A DNA stretch of 64,000 nt from Kingdonia uniflora (GCA_014058105.1 JACGCM010001245.1:1178001-1242000); one strand, 5' to 3'; shown: positions 11,508 through 23,069, counted from the first letter of the stretch. Program-made: numbers and translations. Notes: generated by a model not told the origin, from the sequence alone.

Positions 11508-11879
11508 ATGAGGGGAGTGACAATATGTCGAGAACATATGGTGCTTATCCGTCTTCAACAAGTGCTGAAATATTTTCACCTGTGGTACAGAGGCAAAGAA
11601 GTTAAGCTAAATGGGATTGATTACGGGGGAAATAATCTTCATATCTTTGTTCGGAGCTCGAGTGCTTTGCCGGTCTCACACATTGGGATTCATGTTTGCG
11701 GAGGATGGTATGGGAATGAACATGATGGTGCTAATCCAAATAACGTTAGAGCAACGGATTGTGAAGAGTATGGTCAAGATGAGGTCAGTTTTACAAACAA
11801 GACGGCTCCGTGTAGGGCTAATGGAGATGGACTTATAACACTATGGATGCCTTGTTCCTCGTCGGTCCTGCTGTCATAG
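11508..11879 (+). CDS. Unassigned ORF, possible gene fragment
   Basis: An open frame of 123 codons has balanced composition and motifs such as GKEVKLNGIDYGGNNLHIF and HIGIHVCGGWYGNEHDGA. It reads like a piece of a real protein rather than chance. A weak resemblance to the region after the leucine-rich repeats of plant TIR-NBS-LRR proteins (a Val/Ile-rich stretch with GIHV) is noted but is not enough for a call. The neighbours are other captured fragments, so it is probably another one. Confidence 0.3.
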   Translation: MRGVTICREHMVLIRLQQVLKYFHLWYRGKEVKLNGIDYGGNNLHIFVRSSSALPVSHIGIHVCGGWYGNEHDGANPNNVRATDCEEYGQDEVSFTNKTAPCRANGDGLITLWMPCSSSVLLS

Positions 11880-13351
11880 CTTTGGCCTCCGTTGTAGCAG
11901 AATTTGTGGTGTACTCTTACACATTGCAATCGTAAAGGTAGCTCTTCCCTAATGCATTGTCCCCTTTCTCTTCACTAAGGAGTACAACATTCATTCTCAA
12001 ATGCAAAGCATTGGGGGTATAGTTGGGACGCAAATAGCTCTTCCCACAGCACTAGTTCAATGTATTCTACTTGGGCTTTAAAGTAGAATAAAAGAGTTTT
12101 AGTTGACCAACAAAGTAGATTTTGAAGTGGGCCTTTTTTTGGCTTCTTGTGAATAGCTTATGGTTTGCTCCCTTCATTTAGGTAGTACCATTATAATTTT
12201 GCAGCACATAAATTCCTTGGGAAAATCAACACCAAATCTAAGGAACATATCACTTTAACAATTCAGTCTTATAGAAAAAGTTAGAATGATCAATTGGCGT
12301 GACTAATGGTGTGGAATTTTGGAAGATAAATTTTTGGTTCATTCTTTGGGTGAAGGAACATCTTCATAGTTATACTTAATTACTGAATTATGTAGGCAAG
12401 CTTAGCTTTTGTGGATGAACAAAAAATCTTCTAGTGACTAGTGTTGGTATAAGTTTGAATATTCCAAAGACCACCGAGTTATGCCCATCATAACCAATGA
12501 GCTTGAAATTCCAACATGGACTTCATGTTATTTTTTCATGCTTGGAAGAGTGTCAATGATCATCGGATTCTCCAAGTTAGCTTAATCAAAAGTTGCACAT
12601 AGGCAGCTAGTAGTGATCATGTTCTAGTAATCAACCATTTGTCATTTAGAAAGTCTGAGACCATTAAATGCATTGGCTTACCTTATGCTTAAGTTTAGAC
12701 TTTGTCCCCCCTTGCTTCTATTTTTCTTTTGGTTCAAAAGGCCTTTTAAAGAAGTTCAAGTATTTGAATTTCAGGGAAACTACTCGCTTATGTTTCAGTG
12801 CTTCTACCCTATATAATTCTTATGTTACTATTATCTTATTTTTTTACTTCTTTTATCATGTCAGGATTACGTACTGAGCATTTATAGTCCTAAAGGATCA
12901 TTCAGAAGCAAAAAGGTCACTGCTTATACAGATTGACTATTAAATTTATTTTATAATCCAACAAATAGTATTAGCACATCAAGTTCAAGCGAGGACCGGT
13001 CTCATTGATACGTGCTTTGATGGCCTTTTAGACTACGAGATCTTCATTACATAGTCAGTCCAACTTATGCACGGTACAAAGTGTAAGTACTTCAATTTTA
13101 AAAGTTAGTTTCTGAAATGCTTTACCTTTACTATCGAATATTAATATGTGCTTTTATTTTTGGTGCAGCTTATTTTACAAGTAGTGACACCGACTATCTG
13201 ATCTACTTCTGGTGGATGAATGTGAACTTTTGTACTGGAAAGTTGATGAAATGATGTTCATCTTTATCATAAACTTACAGCCGCTTGATATTAAAAGAGT
13301 TTAATAGTAAGTTTACGAGGTTTTCATTGGTGTTTAATCTCTCTAGTTATT
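11880..13351. other. No gene recognised
   Basis: The stretch is AT-rich with no convincing ORF or repeat. The right end may hold degraded upstream sequence of the UBP fragment, including a pyrimidine tract and AG near 13170, but no readable exon. Confidence 0.4.
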
Positions 13352-14855
13352 CTTCAGCAGCCGCTATGCCAATGCTGTTTTGCAGTGCCTGTCATTTACC
13401 CAACCTCTTTCTGCTTATCTTCTTCAAGGGCTTTATTCTAAAGCATGCATATTTCCTCGCTTAGTCTTATTTCCGGATTCTTAAGTTATTTAGTTTCTTT
13501 GATTTATATTGATGAACTCTCTTGCAACCCTTTATTGTTGTTTTAACTTAGGCTCAAAGAAAGATTGGTGTTTCACTTGTGAATTTGAGGGATTAATTCT
13601 GAAAGCAAAGGAAGGAATATTTCCATTGTCCCCTATGAGAATACTATCTCACTTACAAAGTATTGGGAGTCATCTTGGTAATGGAAGACAAGAAGATGCC
13701 CATGAATTTTTGAGGTAATAAACTTTAGCTTTCTGCCATTATAGAGATATTTAGATGAACTCTTCCTTTTTATTTTTTTGTTACTGTATCTTCTTCTGTA
13801 ATAATAACGCCTTCTCAGAGCGGAGAACAGAGACTTAAAAAAAAATAGTTCTTGATGTTGACAGGTATGCTATTGACACCATGCAATCAGTATACCTAAG
13901 GGAAGCTGGGGTAAATGCAAAAGACCCTTGGGCAAAAGAAACAACTCTTGTAGGCCTGATATTGGTGGTTATATCCGCCCTAAGGTACTTAATTTTCTTG
14001 TAAGATTATGTCACATTCTTGCATATATAAGATTATTAGATTCATTACCTATCCAATTTTTCTCTTTTTACTCCCACAAAGTAAGATTTAGTTACCGCCT
14101 TACCGGGATATGTAACTGTATAAGAGTGACGTTTTAAACTGTAGATCAAATGCATGAAGTGCAAGGGCAAATCTAAGAGGCATGAAAGGATGATGGATTT
14201 TACTGTTGAGATTCAAGGGGACATTGGAACTCTTGAAGAGGTACTTGGGAGATTTACGGCTACAGAAATACTAGACGGGGATAACAAGTACGAATGCCGC
14301 AGGTTAGTTTGGTTTACTCGCCATTTTTGATTAGATGGGGACCCCTCTTGTCAATATTCTTTCCTGTTACTTGTGAAGATCTTGTCAATTTCAATTATTC
14401 ATCTTAAGCAAAGGTCTTCATTATTTTGAGACTTCATCTTATAATATCTCGTTAAAGTGTCATTTTCTATGATTTAGATGCAATTCTTACGAGAGAGCCA
14501 AGAATTTGACAGTAGTGGAAGCTCCTTACATCCTTACAATTGCTTTAAAGAGATTTCAGGTAATTCTTCGGAACACCCGTAGTTGCACTTCTTTAGTTAC
14601 TTTAATTTCTTATGCATGCATTTTTTTATTGCTTATTTATAGTTTGGTAAATTTGGAAAGCTCAATAAACCTGTCCAGTTCCCAGAGTTCCTGAATCTAT
14701 CTCCATATATGAGTGGCTCAAATCACAGATCCCCCATTTATAAGCTTTATGCTGTGGCAATTCACTTGGATGTCATGAATGCTGCATTTTCTGGGCATTA
14801 CGTATGTTATGTTAGGAGCATTGAGGGGAAGTGGTTCAAGATTGATGGCATCAAG
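13352..14855 (+). pseudogene. UBP15/16-like ubiquitin-specific protease remnant
   Basis: Six exons of a plant ubiquitin-specific protease are readable: about 13356-13444, 13552-13714, 13865-13984, 14145-14302, 14478-14559 and 14643-14855, each with GT/AG borders on the inner sides. Motifs include YANAVLQCLSF, WCFTCEFEGLI, NGRQEDAHEFLRYAIDTM, CMKCKGKSKRHERMMDF and the His box FSGHYVCYV. The family cuts ubiquitin from substrates with a Cys-His-Asp triad. The residue before YANAVLQ should be the catalytic Cys but reads Arg (CGC at 13362-13364). A base appears missing near 13963 (GGY frame lost), the upstream part of the Cys box is unreadable, and the last exon is absent. It is non-functional. 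The UBP15/16/17 subgroup is judged from the zinc-finger-less catalytic-domain text. Confidence 0.85.
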
Positions 14856-14987
14856 GTATGTTGGTTACTTGATGTAAATAGAGAGTTTGAGATTTTATTA
14901 AGTATTAGTTATTGAAGTTTTTCGAGTTATTAACTATCTTCTACAATGTTAAGTACTTATATAAATGAGTTGTACTTGTATGTCGAT

Positions 14988-15056
14988 GGATCTATAGCTT
15001 AAATCAGTAAAATCACTCATAGTTTGAGAAGATGATGGTTCGAATCCATGTGAATT
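14988..15056 (+). repeat. tRNA-derived SINE head
   Basis: The sequence has an A-box-like CTATAGCTTAAATCAGT and a good B box GGTTCGAATCC (15038-15048) within a T-arm-like GATGG...CCAT pairing. The spacing fits an internal Pol III promoter. A related copy lies on the minus strand at 60889-60960, supporting a SINE family over a decayed single tRNA gene. No clear poly-A tail or target duplication was found. Confidence 0.45.
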
Positions 15057-15117
15057 TGCTTGATTATTATAGCATAAATAAAAGTGTTGCAAATTTTTGT
15101 ATTAATTATTATTTTTG

Positions 15118-15594
15118 GCATAATATAGTGCAAAATACCTGTAAAATGGAAAATATTAATACAAGGGATATATGATGGTGTTTACAAATGCTATTATAAG
15201 TAGATGATAACGTTTACTAAACGCTATTGAAAGAGTTTCAATAGCACAAAGTAAATGTTATCAATTGTTGATTTGTAATAACATTCAGTAAATGCTATGT
15301 TAAATAAATAATAGCAATCAGTAAATGCTGTTAAAAATACTTTTAATAGTATGCAGAAAAAAGCTATTATGAAAAGTGTGTTTACGCATACGAAAAATGC
15401 TATCATAACTTTTCCATAGCAGTCAACTGCTGTTAAAAAGTTTATAATAACATTCTTAGAATGCTATGCTTTCATAACATGCATAAACACGCTATTGAAA
15501 AAGGGATAGCATCGCATAATAGAGCGGACGAAAAATGCTATCGTAGCTTTTCATAGCTGTTTTCAAATGCTATTATGTGTTTTTTCTTGTAGTG
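15118..15594 (-). mobile_element. CACTA (En/Spm-type) transposon terminus
   Basis: The right end reads TTTTTTCTTGTAGTG (15580-15594), the inverse complement of the plant CACTA terminus CACTACAAGAAAAAA. Inward, from about 15160 to 15570, there are a dozen or more short repeats of the type ATGCTATTA or AATAGCAT in both orientations. Such subterminal motifs bind the transposase in CACTA elements. The partner terminus with matching repeats was not found in this window, so the left boundary is approximate and the element may be truncated or may extend elsewhere. Confidence 0.7.
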
Positions 15595-15849
15595 TCTGTG
15601 CCTGAACTACCCTTAAGAGGAAAGATCTTCTTCACGACAATAGACGATGATTGTGTAAAAGAAAAATCTGCTCCACCACCGTCTCTTTCACCATAATCCC
15701 CACCACCCCGCGTAACATAAAAAAAGAAGGGTCCTATTTTTTATATAGAACCCACTCAGCAGCAGGGTACCGGCGAAACTCCCTCGGATGAACACTTGTG
15801 CTGAGTCGGATATCACCCATAGGTTAAGCCAACCTATATCAACTGTTTT
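15595..15849. other. Spacer between CACTA end and LINE
   Basis: No gene. The LINE lacks its expected 3' UTR and poly-A (poly-T on the plus strand) here, so this spacer marks a truncation boundary. Confidence 0.4.
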
Positions 15850-16497
15850 CTAAATACATGTAATTATCGCTTGTATTTCTGCTACAAAGCTTGTAGATAT
15901 GTCGATCGCCTTGCTTAGTACACCCAGAACAGCTCCCTCACTGTCCCGAAACACCACACCAATACCGGCAACACCTTGGTTTCCATTAATAGATCCATCA
16001 CAACATATTTTAATTTTATTTGGCATAGGCAGATCCCAGAAACTGCTTTGAACAGTTGTATTTCTTTTGGCCTTGCACTGTACTTGGAGAATCTTGATGA
16101 TCTGCAGCTCCTGGATGTTGTTTTGCATCGTTCCTTTGGACAGTTTAGATGTATGCTGGATATGTTTGAGAATCTCCTTTTTCATTGTTGGCATGGATAG
16201 ATTAGAATCTTCAAAATGCTTTGCCTTCCTTGCTGTCCAGATTGTGTGGCAGATTACAAAAGCAGTTGTGATCCATAGGTCGTTAATATGGTTGCTTGCT
16301 GATTGGCTCTTTTCTAGAATGGATTTCCATGTGTTTGTACCAGTGATAGATGACAAATAGAAAGTATTAGTTGCCCATAGCCAGATATTAGCAGTAGCCG
16401 GGCAATGCAAAAGCAAGCGTCTTTCAGTTTCCTCATGCGATTAGTAAAGAGTGCATCTGGAAGTGATGTAGATTCCCTTTTTCTGAACAATGTCATC
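15850..16497 (-). pseudogene. LINE ORF2: C-terminal RNase H
   Basis: A zf-RVT-like segment (about 16497-16380) leads into a plant-type RNase H with CCDGSINGNQG (first Asp) and FVAEIQAI (Glu). The last Asp motif is missing because the element stops at 15850. The zf-RVT and RNase H parts overlap in different frames. RNase H removes the RNA strand of the RNA:DNA hybrid. Confidence 0.75.
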
Positions 16498-16800
16498 CAA
16501 AGTTAGGATATGATTGACTAGTCTCCATGCAAACCCCTCCAGTATAGGATGAACGCTGCCCCTCCACGTATACTTTCACCACCATGCTAGATTATCTTTG
16601 TTTCGTAATGTCTCATAGGCATTTCTAATAGTGAAGTTCCCATAACTATCTGGCTTCCAAATTCTTTTATCTGCTTCATTCGGGTTTCATGGTATTTCTA
16701 GCACATTGATCCCTAGAGCCAATAGTAGAATCCTAATATATGTAGGTATATCTCATCCATCTGAGTTGATAAAGTCCCTAAGTTTAGCTGTGCATTTGGT

Positions 16801-18220
16801 TCACATTGATTGAGGCATCTTAATGTATTCCCTCAGGGGTATCTCTGTGGCCCAAGTGTCCCTCCAGAAGTTGATGACTTCCCCATTCCCTACTAACCAG
16901 CCCATATATGGTCTAGAGATTCTAGCTGCTAGTTTAATACCTAGCCATATAGTTGACTTCTTATGATATTGGATGAAGTCATCTACTTTGTTTGTGAACT
17001 TAGCTTGCATAAATTTAGACCAGCCATCTTGTCTGTCACAGAAGGCCCAGTATAGTTTGCATAACATAGCATCATTAACTTCTTTCAAGCTTCGGACACC
17101 CAACACCCATTCCTTCAGTGGTTTGCAGACTTTCTCCCATTTTACTGTAATTCCCTTTCTTTTGGATGGATCCCCAGTCCAAATAAAGTTTCTTATGATA
17201 GAGTCCTCTTCCTTTATGAGCAATCTTGGCCATTTATATATAGCCATGTTGTAGATGTGGATGCTATTTAAGATAGCCCTTGCAAGGACTACTCGACCCT
17301 GGAATGATAAGAGTTTTCCTATCCAACTATTAACCCTTTTCCTAATTTTTTCCACTAGAGGTCTGATAGTATTTGAGGCCACTCTGCCTTGAATTAGGGG
17401 AATTCCTAGGTAGGTTACTGGAAATGTGCCTTCAGAAAACCTGAATATGTTCAACATAATTCTTCTCTGAGTGAGGGGTACACCACTGAGAAAAATCTTG
17501 CTTTTGTCAAAGCTTATTTCATGTCCTGACTCTTTCTGGTATCTTATAAGAGTTGCTCTCAGGTGTTTCAGGTTTTTGGTTTTACCATTTACAAAGGCGA
17601 GAATATCATCTGCGAATAGGTGTGTTGGGGTTTGACAATGTTTAATAGTAACCCGAATATGTTCAGCAGTAGGGATAAGGGGTCCCCTTGCTTCAGACCT
17701 TTGCTCATGACAAAATAGCCCGATGGTCTACCATTCACTAAAATTGAGATCATACTACTATGGATGAGAGTCGATATCCACTGACAAAATATAGGGCTAA
17801 ATCCAAAAGAGTCTAGAGCTGCAGTCAGAAAGTCCCAGCTTATAGTATCATAAGCTTGTGAGATGTCTAACTTGAGTATAATGTTTCCACCCTTTCTTTT
17901 CTCTTTCATTTCATTCACCAACTCTGAGGCCATACAAATGTTATTTTGGATACTTTTGCCTTTAATAAATGCACTTTGGACTTTAGAGACAATTCTAGAG
18001 GCAATAAGAGATAATATAATGGCTATAATCTTAGTAATAATCTTGAATATGAAATTACTAAGACATATGAGTCTTAGCTGTTTTATATTCACAGGAGTCT
18101 TAACTTTAGGAATCAACACTATAAGATTAATGTTGAAATGTTTAGGGATCATACCATCATGGAAGGAGGTGATGCCAAAGTATATATCTCTTCTAAAATA
18201 TTTTAGTGTGTCCTGAAGAA
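16801..18220 (-). pseudogene. LINE ORF2: reverse transcriptase
   Basis: The RT fingers and palm are readable: LIVLIPKVKTPVNIKQ, QSAFIKGKSIQNN, LKLDISQAYDTISWDF and KGLKQGDPLS. The catalytic box FADD is intact at the codon level (17616-17605) but sits in a different frame from the preceding block, so a frameshift lies near 17640. The thumb and linker follow at 17457-16801 (YLGIPLIQGRV, LSFQGRVVLARAILN). The region between the endonuclease and RT (18220-18700) is degraded. Confidence 0.85.
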
Positions 18221-18699
18221 GGATCCAAGGAATCCATCTTGTTCAAGTGAACTATCTCCATCTAGGGTAAACACAGTTTCTTGTATTTCTCCTTGTGGCG
18301 GCCTATCCGTTAACTGATTGTTTTCCTATGGTCTAACTTTGTGGATCATGTTGGCAAACAAAGAGGGGGTATGAATGACTTCGTGGACAGTGAATTTCTC
18401 GGTATAGTACTCAACTATATGTTGCCTTATATCCTCTTGGTCCGTAAGAATCAGTCCCCCTGGAGTGGAAAGTTCAGTGATAAGAACTTTTTCTGTTCTC
18501 ATCTTAGTTGAAGAATAAAAGAATCTTGTATTTCTCTCCCTTGCCTGAAGTCACTTAATGCGGGATCGCTGCCTCCACGTAATCTCCTCCATGTTCTCGA
18601 TGTCTGCAAACAAATTTTCTTTCATGACCATTTGAGGCTCTAGACCGTCATTTGTGTGGTCCTGTTCTAACTCCAGTTGCATATGAAGAAGTTCTCATT

Positions 18700-19585
18700 C
18701 CAGGTCATCCTTTATAATCTGGGGAGCAGTAACCGAGTGTCTCCATTCTTTAATATCGACCTTGAGCCTTCGTAGTTTAAGCATCACCATAAACAGTGGG
18801 GTGGCATACATAGGTTTTTTCCAACTAAGCTCTACAACCTTATAGAAATCAGGATATCTACTCCATGCCTGCAGATAACGAAAAGGAATGCTGTGTGGTT
18901 TGGGGATGTTGGAGCATTCTCCAAATAGTAGAGAATGGTTTGATCTAGTTCTTGGGTATACTTTGATTCTCCAGCCATGAAACGAGTCGAGCCACTGCTT
19001 ATTGTGGAGACACCTGTCTAGTAGAGTGAATATTTTGTTATGTCCTTTTTGGGCATTGTACCACGTGAATCTCATACCTAAAGTACTACTCTCTGTCAAG
19101 TTGGCACTATCCAGGAAATTAGCAAAGTTAGAGATAACATTCACCAAAGGTGGTCTTCCGCCATTCCTTTTTGAGAGTTAGAGTATCACATTGCAATCCC
19201 CTATACATATCCACGGTTTGTTATTGCTCAATGAAAAGCTGGTTAGCTGTGACCACAACTCCAGTCTGTTAATGCGTAGGCAATCAACATGGATAAATGA
19301 GAGGCAGCAGTTCAGGTATTCGACTGTAATAAATTGTTTATCGACCCTAATCACCTTAGGTTCCTGAGAGTTCTCTTCCCAAAGTATCCAAATATTACCC
19401 TTCCTATCCATAGATTCGTTGGATATAATCTTTGAGCTAAAGCCTGGAATGTATACTCTACTGGTGAAAATCTTTGGTTCAGCAAAACCCATTATCTGGG
19501 GTTTAAGTACTCCAATTTTCTTTTTCAAATAGGATAGAGTTTTGGAGTTTCATAATCCTCTTGCATTCCAAGAGAGGACTTTCAT
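18700..19585 (-). pseudogene. LINE ORF2: endonuclease domain
   Basis: ORF2 begins at a Met at 19585 with VLSWNARGL, the usual start of the plant L1 endonuclease, which nicks target DNA to prime reverse transcription. A stop follows NARGL. Continuing text includes GFAEPKIF (Glu of the active site), the GDCNVI motif (usually GDFN) and GMRFTWYN. The late motif usually SDHxPL reads SNHSLL, so the catalytic Asp before His is Asn. A frameshift near 19150 separates the two halves (19528-19178 and 19147-18695). Confidence 0.8.
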
Positions 19586-19689
19586 CAAATAGCTCTGAGT
19601 TGGGATCTTGTGGTTCTAGGATTTAAGGTGTAAACCTTACCTTCTTTGAAAACTTGGTTTGGCCCTAGGGTGGGTTGAATGCTATCCTC

Positions 19690-21341
19690 TTATTCCATCG
19701 CATCTGCCCAACTCTTAGGCTTTAGTAGTATACGTACCTTTTGTGCGCTAGATCTAGCATCGTCTCCCTCGTGGCCATCTTCATAAGTCACCATCTGATA
19801 TATTTGTGTCTGAACCTCTTCTGCAATTACTGCACCTGCACTAGCTTGTGTACCTGAATACTCCTCTTGCCTAGGCTCATATTCATTATTACTTAATGGT
19901 TGGAACTGATTGAGGCATGTAGTTAAGGTGTTAGCAGAGGTAGCTGCCCCTTGCTTGTTATTCCCTGCCTTGGGTGTTGACCATTCATCGGCTGCCATGA
20001 ATGTAACCACCTGTTTTGCATTGTTCAAGTGAATACTTGGTGATGCTTCGCTACTTTTAGCTGGTGTATCTTGAAAGTAAATGTGTTTGTAGGGTTTGTG
20101 GGGTTGTTCTTCATTGATTCCTTTCTTCATTTGTTGCACATCTTTAATCTTCACCACTTGGTTAGTGCTGTTGTTTACCGACTTTTTACTGATCTTCTAG
20201 AGTTGTTCATTCTGTCTGCATGCCCTTTGCATCACTTTACATTCTGCTATGATATACCCAATGTTGTTGCAGTATCCACAATATTTAGGAATCCTGTGGA
20301 GAATGACTTTCTGATTGATGATATCTCCCTCCACTTCCAATAAAACTTGCTTTTGTATCGGATTTGATAGATCAATGTCTACAAACACACACGCATTATA
20401 ACCATATACTTTGTTCGCAGTGGACTGGTGGTCTAATTGAATATGTGTTCCCAACGTTTTGTCCAAAGACATAACGATCTTGTGGCTCCATAATTCCAGT
20501 GGCAATCCTGGAAATTTTCACCAAATGAGAGCATTGGTATTTTTGTGTCTATCAATAAAGAATTTGGGGTTCCATGGCGTAATCCGCATGGGGAGATTTT
20601 GAACAATCCATGGTCCTTCGCTTAAATTGTAGAATTTATCTTCTTTGTTTTCAAGATGGATAATGAAGAATCCTTTACCAATTGGGATCAGTTTGCAAAG
20701 CCCCTTAGTTTTCCAGTGATCTCGAGCAAATTGTTGTACCTCCACGAACTTAATCTTTTGGAGGTCCATTCTACCAATGAGACTGAACTTGAATTCAGCT
20801 ATTCCTTTGGCCATATCTTCAGATGAGATTGAAAGAATAGGGATATCACCTCTAATCCCTGCTTGGATTAATGGCATAGGTGGTTGTGGTGTTTTCTCCT
20901 TCCCTTTGACTTTATCTGTAAAACTACTTGTATTATCATTGTCAGCCATCAGGGATTTTACACTGGTTTGTTGAATCCCCCCATTACCTGTTGGCATTGT
21001 TTTTCATAGTTGGATGTGGACTCGATGGTGTTGACTGGTTTGATTTGATTCGTTTCATCGCCAACAACTTTTCCCATGAACCCCTATGGGCATACAATCC
21101 TAGAGTTGAGATCGGGTTTCCTGGTGACTTCCCTTGACTCTATTATGGCTCGATCATTTGGTGGAGTTTTCTCAGAATCTGGATTTTCTCCATGTATTAT
21201 TGCATCGGTTCGGGTGGGATTGATCTTCTCCAGTAAACCCTTAGTATTTAACCCCAATGATTTAATAACATTGCTAAGGATCATTTGGAGTAGATTCATG
21301 GTAAGAGCATCTATGTTTACCATAGTATTATTCTCGATCAA
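19690..21341 (-). pseudogene. LINE ORF1, DUF4283 / CCHC protein
   Basis: This is the gag-like RNA-binding protein of a plant L1. The first segment may start at 21341 (MIENNTMVNIDALT). The DUF4283 domain is in 20997-20518 (FKFSLIGRMDLQKIKF, then GLCKLIPIGKGFFIIHLEN and GPWIVQNLPMRI). The zinc knuckle in 20505-20197 reads KYCGYCNNIGYIIAEC: the C-x2-C-x4-H-x4-C pattern with His replaced by Tyr. A Gln/Ser-rich C-terminal tail (20157-19690) ends in SWADAME. The segments lie in different frames, so at least two frameshifts or stops separate them. Confidence 0.8.
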
Positions 21342-21420
21342 TCAAGCAAATTAGAGAGAGGTTGCATTGCAAAGGTTTCTACAATACTGTAAATGGTAAT
21401 TTCTTAATTTGCCTACCTCA

Positions 21421-21716
21421 TGATTCATCCACTTAATCATCACCTTCATTAATACCTACCATAAACTTTATATCTCTAATATTAGTTGAGCTTAATGGGG
21501 ATCAAACACAAGGGAGATTAGAATTAATAACCTTAATTCTAATTTAAATAGAATTCTACTTAAATTAGGAAAACTTTCTCTTTACCTTGTGTTGATTAAA
21601 CAAGCAAGTCCCAAAAATCTACTTAGAATCTCCAGCAATGAAGAGACTTGAATCAAAATAACATAAATACAGATAATGCGTCAACGGTGAAAATGACTAT
21701 TAGATGCTGATTCATA
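21421..21716 (-). repeat. 3' LTR (left) of the small element
   Basis: It matches 23075-23445 over blocks such as GATTAGAATTA, AAACAAGCAAGTCC and GAGACTTGAATCAAAATAAC. It is about 75 bp shorter because of deletions near its left end and finishes GATTCATA where the other LTR has GATTCACA. Confidence 0.75.
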
Positions 21717-22461
21717 TCAATTCCCTCCATTTGCAAAAGATTTCGACTGCAAAATCGACAAGTTTTCGAAACATTACGGAATTTGAAACTTTATGATATG
21801 GCATACCCATCTTCAAACTTCAAATTCAACTACGAAATTTACCATACGATGAGGTTATACCCATGTGTGGGGGTACGATATTGTCACCAACATCCCTACG
21901 TCTATTGACGTCTAAAATAAAAAGCTAAAAAAATACTGTGGTCCACTCCTTGAACCTTGCTACAAAGCTTTCCCAAAATAGATCAACATACATAAATAAT
22001 TCTTCGCCTAGGGCCATCATCTCCCCCATAGGGATATTAAATATTGGGATACCTCGGACTGTAACATGTGTGAATGGAATTGTTGGACGAGGCCGATCTG
22101 CATCTTGTGATTCATGTGTGTCTCCTGAATCTACTGCTCAGTAGCATGTTGATTGGTAGCTACCGCCGAAGATGCATTGTTTTATTCGACTCGGCTCGGC
22201 CTTTTGACCTTACTCACCACTGGAGCTGGTTGTTTTTGTTTATGAAGCATGTGCACAACACAATTGTTGGAGTTGTCTATCCTAAATGATAAGTTCTAAC
22301 TGTTTGCATGGTATCACACTCCATCCTTTCTCCATCGTGAACCTGCAGTGTTTGGAGCAAAAAGAAATGCGATTTTCCTCCTTTAATCTCCTCTTTCTAC
22401 TTTCTATAGACGGTTCCTCTTCTTATGATTCTCTCTTCCAATCGTAAAGACGAATCAGCGA

Positions 22462-23019
22462 CTAATATTCGGGAAAAATCGTGGGATGACTCAACTTCAA
22501 TTGAAGCGTGGGACGGAGCGTCTTTGGGAGCGAGTCTTGCCGCTTGGGCCTGATTTTGGCCGCATGGGCTAGGGATTGCTGTCGGCTTGTCCAAGCAAGT
22601 AAATCTGCCTTCACAAGTGCCACCAATACTGTTATGGTACTGACCACTGTCGGGATTAATGTCGGCGTCAACAATCCATGTTGGTTATATTCCAAGGTCA
22701 TCTTTAGGCGGGAACCTTGTGGTTGGTCGGTGGTTACTGTGGCCGATCTGTTGGCCTTGGGTTGTACCCCGATTTCCTTAACATCACAAGTTTTAGCCTC
22801 AATTACGAGACTTGCAAATGAATTGTTAAGTTTGCCGCTCCTCACGGCGACGCTTCCCTCAAGAGAGGGGTTTTATAGTACGTCGAATGGAGGTGATTTA
22901 GGAGATGGAAAAAAAGCTTCCTTTCCAAAAGCCTCGACAAGCTTATCAAGCTTATTTGATATCCTCGCCACATCTTGAGCGAGTGCAGGTTTCTTCATCG
23001 TGGGTCTTCTACAAGGCAT
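22462..23019 (-). pseudogene. Short gag-like reading frame
   Basis: An ATG at 23019 opens a 49-codon frame (MPCRRPTMKKPALAQD, then a helix SNKLDKLVEAFGK) that stops at 22873. A second frame continues at 22845-22462 and is rich in Thr, Gln and Lys. No gag, zinc-knuckle or pol motif is recognisable. It may be a relic of gag or noncoding. Confidence 0.3.
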
Positions 23020-23057
23020 CTTGTTCTTGAAACTTACTATACAGGGATCTTAATGCA

Positions 23058-23069
23058 GCTCTGATACCA
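23058..23069 (-). other. Primer binding site, tRNA-iMet type
   Basis: The minus strand reads TGGTATCAGAGC, the primer site complementary to the initiator Met tRNA used by many plant Ty1/copia and other LTR elements. Confidence 0.85.

Larger units (their letters stand above)
15850..21341 (-). mobile_element. L1-type LINE retrotransposon, decayed
   Basis: The order on the minus strand is ORF1 (DUF4283 and zinc knuckle), apurinic-type endonuclease, reverse transcriptase and RNase H, as in plant L1 elements. It spans 5.5 kb. The 5' end lies near 21341-21420; the 3' end is missing because RNase H stops at 15850 without UTR or poly-A. Multiple stops and frameshifts make it inactive. Confidence 0.85.

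Noticed and set aside
17863..18216. 117-codon plus-strand ORF
   Set aside because: It is the shadow of the LINE reverse transcriptase on the minus strand.
22508..22978. 156-codon plus-strand ORF
   Set aside because: It overlaps the interior of a minus-strand LTR element, has no recognisable motif, and probably arises by chance from a stop-poor antisense frame.
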